Positions 59,478 to 64,000 of a DNA stretch of 64,000 nucleotides are shown here, piece after piece (the stretch's first letter is position 1; every line of letters begins with the position of its first letter). The stretch is from Saccharothrix ecbatanensis (lineage in GTDB: Bacteria; Actinomycetota; Actinomycetes; Mycobacteriales; Pseudonocardiaceae): NCBI RefSeq assembly GCF_014205015.1, contig NZ_JACHMO010000001.1, positions 8,308,001 through 8,372,000 of the forward strand. The letters run 5' to 3'. Position numbers and translations under genes: made by a program. A model generated the notes under the pieces. That model made no database searches, was not told where the DNA came from, and saw only the letters and a program-made list of their open reading frames with translations.

Positions 59478-60209
59478 ATGTCCGACCACGTCAGCGACCG
59501 AGCACGGGGCGGCCGGGTAGGAGATGGCCGGGCGGCGCTCAGTCGGGAACGGGTGCTGCGCGCCGCCGTCGCGATCGTCGACGCGGGAGGCCTCGGGTCG
59601 CTGACGATGCGCTCGCTCGCGGGCGAGTTGGGGGTCAAGCCGATGTCCCTCTACCACCACGTGGCCAACAAGGACGAGATCCTGGACGGGATCGTCGACC
59701 TCGTCTTCAGCCAGATCGAGTTGCCCTCACCCGGCGGCGACTGGCGCCGGGAGATGCACCGGCGGGCGACCTCGGCGCGCGAGGTGCTCGGACGCCACCC
59801 GTGGGCGATCGGGCTGCTGGAGTCGCGGGCCACCCCCGGCCCCGCGACGCTGCGACACCACAACGCGACGATCGGCACCCTGCGCCGAGGCGGCTTCACG
59901 GTGGCGATGACCGCCCACGCCTACGCCCTGCTCGACAGCTACGTGTACGGGTTCGCCGTCCAAGAGGCCGCGCTGCCCTTCCACGGCCCCGACACCGCCG
60001 CCGAAGTCACCGAAAACATCGCCCAGCAGCTCTCCGCCGACGACTACCCGTACCTGCTGGAGATGGCGACCGACCACGTCCTCCAACCCGGCAACGACTT
60101 CGCCGACGAGTTCGAGTTCGGCCTCGGCGTGATCCTCGACGCCCTCGCCAGGTGGATTCCCGAGGGCGGGGCACCGGGTGGAGCGGGTGCTCAGACGCCC
60201 AGCGCGTGA
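59478..60209 (+). CDS. TetR-family transcriptional regulator
   Basis: A 243-residue repressor. The N-terminal helix-turn-helix is LRAAVAIVDAGGLGSLTMRSLAGELGVKPMSLYHHVANKDEILDGIVDL. The C-terminal part is the TetR_C type of the TetR/ActII class. ATG 59478 follows GTGAGGAG. It most likely represses itself and the divergent DUF4386 gene through the operator at 59364-59400. Its 3' end overlaps the LysR gene by 19 bp. Confidence 0.92.
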   Translation: MSDHVSDRARGGRVGDGRAALSRERVLRAAVAIVDAGGLGSLTMRSLAGELGVKPMSLYHHVANKDEILDGIVDLVFSQIELPSPGGDWRREMHRRATSAREVLGRHPWAIGLLESRATPGPATLRHHNATIGTLRRGGFTVAMTAHAYALLDSYVYGFAVQEAALPFHGPDTAAEVTENIAQQLSADDYPYLLEMATDHVLQPGNDFADEFEFGLGVILDALARWIPEGGAPGGAGAQTPSA

Positions 60210-61057
60210 TCGCGGAACGCGCGGACAGCCGGTGGGAGAGGGATGTCGGCCACCCAGACCAGGGCGATTTCCCGTGCCGCGCGGGGATTCAGCGGGATTT
60301 CCGGGAGGCCGGACGGGGAGTCGGCGTGGGGGAGGAGCGCTACGCCCAGGCCCGCCGCGACGAGGCCCCGGACGGTTTCGGTTTCCTGGCCTTCGAAGGC
60401 CAGGGTGGGGGTGAACCCGGCTTCGGCGCACAGGTCGTCGGTGATCTGCCGCAGGCCGTAACCCGGTTCCAGGCCGACGAAGTCCTCGCCCGCCAGCTCC
60501 GCCACCCGCACCGACGGGCGACCGGCCAGTCGGTGGCCCGGCGGGACCACCAGGATCAGCTCTTCCTCGCGGAGAACGGCGTGGGCGAACGTGGCGTCGG
60601 TGGGCGGCGGCGAGACCAGGGCCAGGTCCACCACGCCGTTGACCAGGTGGTTCAGGATGTCCTGGCGTGAGTTCTGGACCAGGCGGAATCGCACTGACGG
60701 GTGGGACTCGCGGAAGCCGCTGACCAGGGCCGGGACCACCGACCTGCCCAACAGGTGGAGGAAGCCCAGCGCTACCTGGCCGCGTTCGGGTGAAACCTCC
60801 TCGGCGGCGGCACGGTGGCCGGCTTCCAGGGTCGCCAGCGCGCGGTCCGCTGCCTCGCACAGCAGTCGGCCCGCCCTGGTCAGGCGTACTCGCCGGCCGG
60901 ATCTCACTACCACCGGCGCACCCAGCGACGTGCCCAGCGCGGCCAACCACCGGCTCACCGTGGGCTGCGGCACGCCTACGGACTCGGCGGCGTGCGTGAC
61001 GTGCTCGTCCGCGGCCAACGCCCGCAGCACGGCCAGTCTGGGCACCAATTCATCCAT
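60191..61057 (-). CDS. LysR-family transcriptional regulator
   Basis: A 288-residue regulator: helix-turn-helix LRALAADEHVTHAAESVGVPQPTVSRWLAALGTSLGAPVVVR and a type-2 binding fold (GQVALGFLHLLGRSVVPALVSGFRESHPSVRF, DLALVSPPP, LVAAGLGVALLPHAD). ATG 61057. It is divergent from the MFS gene with 56 bp between, the standard layout for LysR control of a neighbouring exporter. Confidence 0.93.
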   Translation of the reverse strand: MDELVPRLAVLRALAADEHVTHAAESVGVPQPTVSRWLAALGTSLGAPVVVRSGRRVRLTRAGRLLCEAADRALATLEAGHRAAAEEVSPERGQVALGFLHLLGRSVVPALVSGFRESHPSVRFRLVQNSRQDILNHLVNGVVDLALVSPPPTDATFAHAVLREEELILVVPPGHRLAGRPSVRVAELAGEDFVGLEPGYGLRQITDDLCAEAGFTPTLAFEGQETETVRGLVAAGLGVALLPHADSPSGLPEIPLNPRAAREIALVWVADIPLPPAVRAFRDHALGV

Positions 61058-61113
61058 CACAGCATCGATTGTGGCAAACCACCGTATTGGACGCATGGAT
61101 TAGCGTCGTAGAC

Positions 61114-62427
61114 GTGCCCAGTCGCCGTGTTCCGAGCCGCCTCACCACCTCCGTCGCCGCAACCGGACTGGCCACGTTCGCCCTGCTCTACGCGCCGCAG
61201 TCGGTGTTGCCCGACATCGCGGCCGAATTCCGCCTCACCCCGGCCGAAGCCTCGCTCACCGTCAGCGCCGCAACGGGCGCCTTGGCTCTCGCGGTCATCC
61301 CGATGGCCGCCCTCGCCGACCGCGTCGGCCGACGTCGGGTGATCATCTGGTCAGTTCTCACGGCCGCCGTCCTGGGCCTGCTCCTGCCGCTGGCCCCGAC
61401 GTACGAAACACTCCTGGCCGCCCGGGCCCTGCAAGGCATCGCCACGGCGGGCGTCCCGGCGACGGCCATGGCATTCCTGGCCCAGGAAGCGAACAAGACG
61501 CAGGTCGGCGCGGCCATCGGCGCGTTGGTCGCGGGCAACAGCGCGGGCGGGATGCTCGGGCGGCTCATCACCGGACTGACCACCGACGGCACGTCGTGGC
61601 GCACCGCCCTGGCCATCGCCGGCGCGTTCGGCGCGGCCTGCGCGATCACCGCCGCCCTCCTTCTCCCGAAGGGCCGCGACACCGAACGCCGGCCGAGCGC
61701 GCTCAAGGGCGCCCTCACCGACCGGGTCCTGCTCTGCCAGTACGCGATCGCGGTCCTCGCGGTGGCGGCGTTCATCTCCGTCTTCAACGTCATCGGCTTC
61801 CGCCTCACCACCGACCTGGGCCTGTCCACGGGCATCGCCGCGCTGGCCTACCTCGCGTACGCGGCGGGCAGCACGTCGGCCACTGCGGGCCGCCTCGCGG
61901 ACCGGCACGGGCGCGCCCGCGTCACGCTCGCCGGGCTGGCCGTCGCCGCCGTGGGAGCCGCGATCACCCTGCCGGACAACCTGATCACCATCGCCGTCGG
62001 ACTCACCCTGTTCACCGGCGGCTTCTTCGCCGCCCACGCCGTGGCGAGCGGCTGGGTGGGGGCGCGAGCTCCGGAGCACGTCCGGGGGCAGGCGTCGGGC
62101 GTCTACCTGTTCGCGTTCTACGTCGGCAGCAGCACCGGCGGCACGGCGGGCAGCGCCGCGTACCAGGCGCACGGCTGGACCGGCCTGGTCGTCCTGATCA
62201 CGGTGTGGCTGGCGTTGGCGGCGGCAGCGGTTGTCACCGCGCACAGGGTCCAGAGGTCGGAGAGCGGTCAGAAGTCGAGTGGCACCTCCACCGCAGCGCC
62301 ACCGGTGACCGCGACCGTGCCGAGCTGCGGCAACGTCACCGTCCCAGGCGCCACCGAGAACGTCACCGACCGCACGTCCTCCGGCACCTCGTACACGCCG
62401 GCCACCGGGAACGTCTCACCGCCGTAG
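61114..62427 (+). CDS. MFS transporter (YybF/multidrug-efflux-like)
   Basis: A 437-residue protein with twelve helices. Motif A is ADRVGRRRVIIWS, and the second half starts after LLLPKGRDTERRPS. It resembles the YbfB/YybF and NepI-type drug or nucleoside exporters, but the substrate is unknown. The GTG at 61114 follows TAGCGT by 7 nt. The last 55 residues (from about ESGQKSSG) extend past the normal end and are antisense to the next gene. Confidence 0.88.
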   Translation: MPSRRVPSRLTTSVAATGLATFALLYAPQSVLPDIAAEFRLTPAEASLTVSAATGALALAVIPMAALADRVGRRRVIIWSVLTAAVLGLLLPLAPTYETLLAARALQGIATAGVPATAMAFLAQEANKTQVGAAIGALVAGNSAGGMLGRLITGLTTDGTSWRTALAIAGAFGAACAITAALLLPKGRDTERRPSALKGALTDRVLLCQYAIAVLAVAAFISVFNVIGFRLTTDLGLSTGIAALAYLAYAAGSTSATAGRLADRHGRARVTLAGLAVAAVGAAITLPDNLITIAVGLTLFTGGFFAAHAVASGWVGARAPEHVRGQASGVYLFAFYVGSSTGGTAGSAAYQAHGWTGLVVLITVWLALAAAAVVTAHRVQRSESGQKSSGTSTAAPPVTATVPSCGNVTVPGATENVTDRTSSGTSYTPATGNVSPP

Positions 62428-63641
62428 CGGGCGCCGACCTGCCGCGCCACCTTCCCGTCGGGCAGCACCACGGTCAGCAGACCGGCCGTCTGCCACGACC
62501 CGACCACGGTCGGCACCCCGTGCCCCCTGAACCGCAGCTCCAGCAGCGCCGTCCCGGGCTCGGCCGTGGCCAGCTCGTACTGCCCCTCGGACCACACCGG
62601 CCGCTGCCGCCCCAACCGCGCCCGGACCACCTCCAGCGACCCGACCTGCTCGGGCGCACCCACCGACACGGGCGTCGACACCGACATCGTCTCCGGCCCG
62701 GGAGCACGCCTCAGCACCGCTGGAGCATCGCCGACCACCTGCCCGGACGGCACCGCGACCCGCTGCTCCAGCGACTTCGCCCCCACGGTGTTGAGCACCA
62801 GCGCCTCCGGACCACCCGCGCCCGGACCACCCGCGACCGGCACCGTGTAGACGATCAGCACCGTCCCGTCGTCCGGTAACCGGTCCGCCGGCAACGGGTG
62901 CCGCCGCCCCGGCACGTCGAGCGCCGGCTCCGGCGGCTGAGGCAGCCAGCGGTGCCACGGCGTCTGCCGGAACGCCAAGTCCGTCTCGCCGTGCCGCAGC
63001 ACCCGCAGCCGCAGCACCCGCAACGCCACCCCGTGCTCGGCCCGCAGATCGCCCTCCGCCGTCGGCCACACCGCCGGGGACGAGTAGCCCGTCACCTGGA
63101 GTTCGAGCTGGTCGTCCCGCACCGTCGCGGACGCCGGGTCGAGCGCCTGGCCCTCGTCCGGCAGCACGGCCAGGAAGTCGGGCCCGGCATTGCCGACGCC
63201 CTGGTCGGCCGTCGTCACCCGCCCGTCGGTGCGCACCAGCTTCCCCACCGGCGTGCTCCGCGAGCCCTGCGCGGGCACCTGGGGCGGTTGGACCTCCAGC
63301 CGGATCCCGGCCCCGGTCCGCTCGACCTCCTTCAACGGCACCGGCACCCAGTCGGTGGCGGCGGCCGTGCCCGGCACCTGCACGGGACCGCACCACAACC
63401 GGGTGTCGACCTCGAACGCCGGTCCCGTCCGGGCGAACCAGCAGCTCACCGCGTCGGTGCCGGTCCGGGCCACGTACCCGAACGACAACGTGTAGCTCAG
63501 CTCGGCCTCGGCCCGCGCCTGCAAGCCGGGCGCGTCCAACACCGCGCTTCCGCCCATGGTCAACCCGACCTGCTCGGCGCTGAACGCGGGTGTCGCGCAC
63601 CCACCGGCCACCAACGCGAGCACGAGCACGAGCCACCGCAT
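62268..63641 (-). CDS. hypothetical lipoprotein
   Basis: A 457-residue exported protein. The signal peptide ends in the lipobox LVAGGC (Cys about residue 15). The mature part is beta-rich (ELSYTLSFGYVARTG, DDQLELQVTGYSSPAVW, GTALLELRFRGHG, VYEVPEDVRSVTFSVAPGTV) with Pro-rich turns, and two cysteines (CWF, LWCGP) might pair. I recognise no family. Its 3' end overlaps the MFS gene by 160 bp. Confidence 0.75.
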   Translation of the reverse strand: MRWLVLVLALVAGGCATPAFSAEQVGLTMGGSAVLDAPGLQARAEAELSYTLSFGYVARTGTDAVSCWFARTGPAFEVDTRLWCGPVQVPGTAAATDWVPVPLKEVERTGAGIRLEVQPPQVPAQGSRSTPVGKLVRTDGRVTTADQGVGNAGPDFLAVLPDEGQALDPASATVRDDQLELQVTGYSSPAVWPTAEGDLRAEHGVALRVLRLRVLRHGETDLAFRQTPWHRWLPQPPEPALDVPGRRHPLPADRLPDDGTVLIVYTVPVAGGPGAGGPEALVLNTVGAKSLEQRVAVPSGQVVGDAPAVLRRAPGPETMSVSTPVSVGAPEQVGSLEVVRARLGRQRPVWSEGQYELATAEPGTALLELRFRGHGVPTVVGSWQTAGLLTVVLPDGKVARQVGARYGGETFPVAGVYEVPEDVRSVTFSVAPGTVTLPQLGTVAVTGGAAVEVPLDF

Positions 63642-63707
63642 GTTGCCCCCCAGTAGTCCCCTCTACTGGTTACATGCGATGGCGGGACTGTGGGGTTGCC
63701 AGATATT

Positions 63708-63727
63708 CATGTGACGGGTGTCACATG
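63708..63727. promoter_or_regulatory. Crp-type palindrome
   Basis: CATGTGAC-GGGT-GTCACATG: a perfect TGTGA-N6-TCACA site, as bound by cAMP receptor proteins (E. coli Crp, M. tuberculosis Rv3676). It is 67 bp upstream of the lipoprotein start and 8 bp beyond the glycogen-synthase stop. As RNA it could also serve as that gene's 8-bp terminator stem. Confidence 0.55.
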
Positions 63728-63734
63728 GATGGGA

Positions 63735-64000
63735 TCATGCTCCCAAGGCGGCCCGGTACACGGCCACGGTCTGCTCGGCCACCGTCGTCCACGAGAACTC
63801 CTCCACCGCCCGCTCCCGCCCCGCCGCGCCGAACGCCGCCGCCCGCTCCGGAGAGCCCAGCACCTCGTTCACCGCGTCGGCCAACCCGACCCGGTACGCC
63901 TCGATGTCCTTCTCGTCGTAGTGCACGAGCAGCCCGGTCCGCCCGTGGTCCACGACCTCCGGGATGCCGCCGACGTCGGACGCCACCACGGCCGTCCCGC
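63735..64000 (-). CDS. glgM: actinobacterial glycogen/maltose-1-phosphate synthase, 3' end (partial)
   Basis: The last 88 codons of a GT4-family glycosyltransferase, continuing past the right edge. The segment AVVASDVGGIPEVVDHGRTG holds the nucleotide-sugar-binding E-x7-E region, and FSWTTVAEQTVAVYRAAL is the usual C-terminus of actinobacterial GlgA/GlgM. In M. tuberculosis glgA (Rv1212c) follows Rv1211 on the reverse strand, the same relation as here with about 7 kb of other genes inserted. Confidence 0.8.
   Translation of the reverse strand, partial: GTAVVASDVGGIPEVVDHGRTGLLVHYDEKDIEAYRVGLADAVNEVLGSPERAAAFGAAGRERAVEEFSWTTVAEQTVAVYRAALGA

Overview
The window is high-GC actinobacterial DNA with frequent GTG and TTG starts, tightly coupled operons and many short 3' overlaps. 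It has mycothiol genes (mshB), an actinobacterial 7Fe ferredoxin, glucosyl-3-phosphoglycerate synthase, DUF3117 and an LpqW-like lipoprotein. Long blocks keep the gene order I remember from Mycobacterium tuberculosis: DUF6542-ychF; typA-lpqW; mshB; fdxC-dapC; dapD/dapE; LOG-folP2-gpgS-DivIVA-like-tagA-DUF3117; glgM. This fits the order Pseudonocardiales (Saccharothrix, Lentzea or Actinosynnema type). That placement is inference from gene content, not from a marker gene.

Layout. 0-11 kb: end of an ABC exporter, a glyoxalase-fold protein, a secreted six-repeat DUF346 lectin, and DNA maintenance genes (sbcC, sbcD, rmuC, ogt, ada-alkA, ychF). 11-17 kb: Uma2-like nuclease, a 34-residue membrane peptide, a GT87 mannosyltransferase, a pterin dehydratase, and a TPP riboswitch controlling a thiamine ABC importer. 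17-23.7 kb: a GNAT, an ABC exporter and a LolA-like protein, divergent from an OmpR-type two-component system, then an SRPBCC-NUDIX fusion. 24-26 kb: tryptophanyl-tRNA synthetase behind a Trp-codon leader peptide and attenuator. 26-36 kb: typA, lpqW-like gene and a five-gene oligopeptide importer. 36-44 kb: mshB, fdxA, dapC, dapD, dapE and two LOG-family genes. 44-57 kb: folP2, gpgS, the cytochrome bd locus cydA-cydB-cydD-cydC on the minus strand, PadR, DivIVA-like, tagA, an enoyl-CoA hydratase with a PaaX regulator, and DUF3117. 57-64 kb: pepA, DUF4386 with TetR, LysR with MFS, a lipoprotein and the 3' end of glycogen/maltose-1-phosphate synthase.

The most unusual content is non-coding. (1) Two copies of a roughly 210-260 bp inverted-repeat element sit exactly between convergent gene pairs (23772-24031 and 40480-40686). 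They are built from the same words but have different centres. (2) A roughly 65 bp dispersed sequence occurs at 17028 and again inside cydD at 49655. Each copy is followed by its own tandem repeat, and in cydD it stays in frame and forms the linker between membrane and ATPase domains. (3) The trpS leader has tandem Trp codons and appears leaderless. (4) At least eleven start codons have a TANNNT hexamer 6-8 nt upstream, pointing to widespread leaderless transcription. In one case the divergent dapD and dapE promoters overlap. (5) Candidate operators include an IdeR-like box, a perfect Crp-type site, a TetR double operator and OmpR-type direct repeats.
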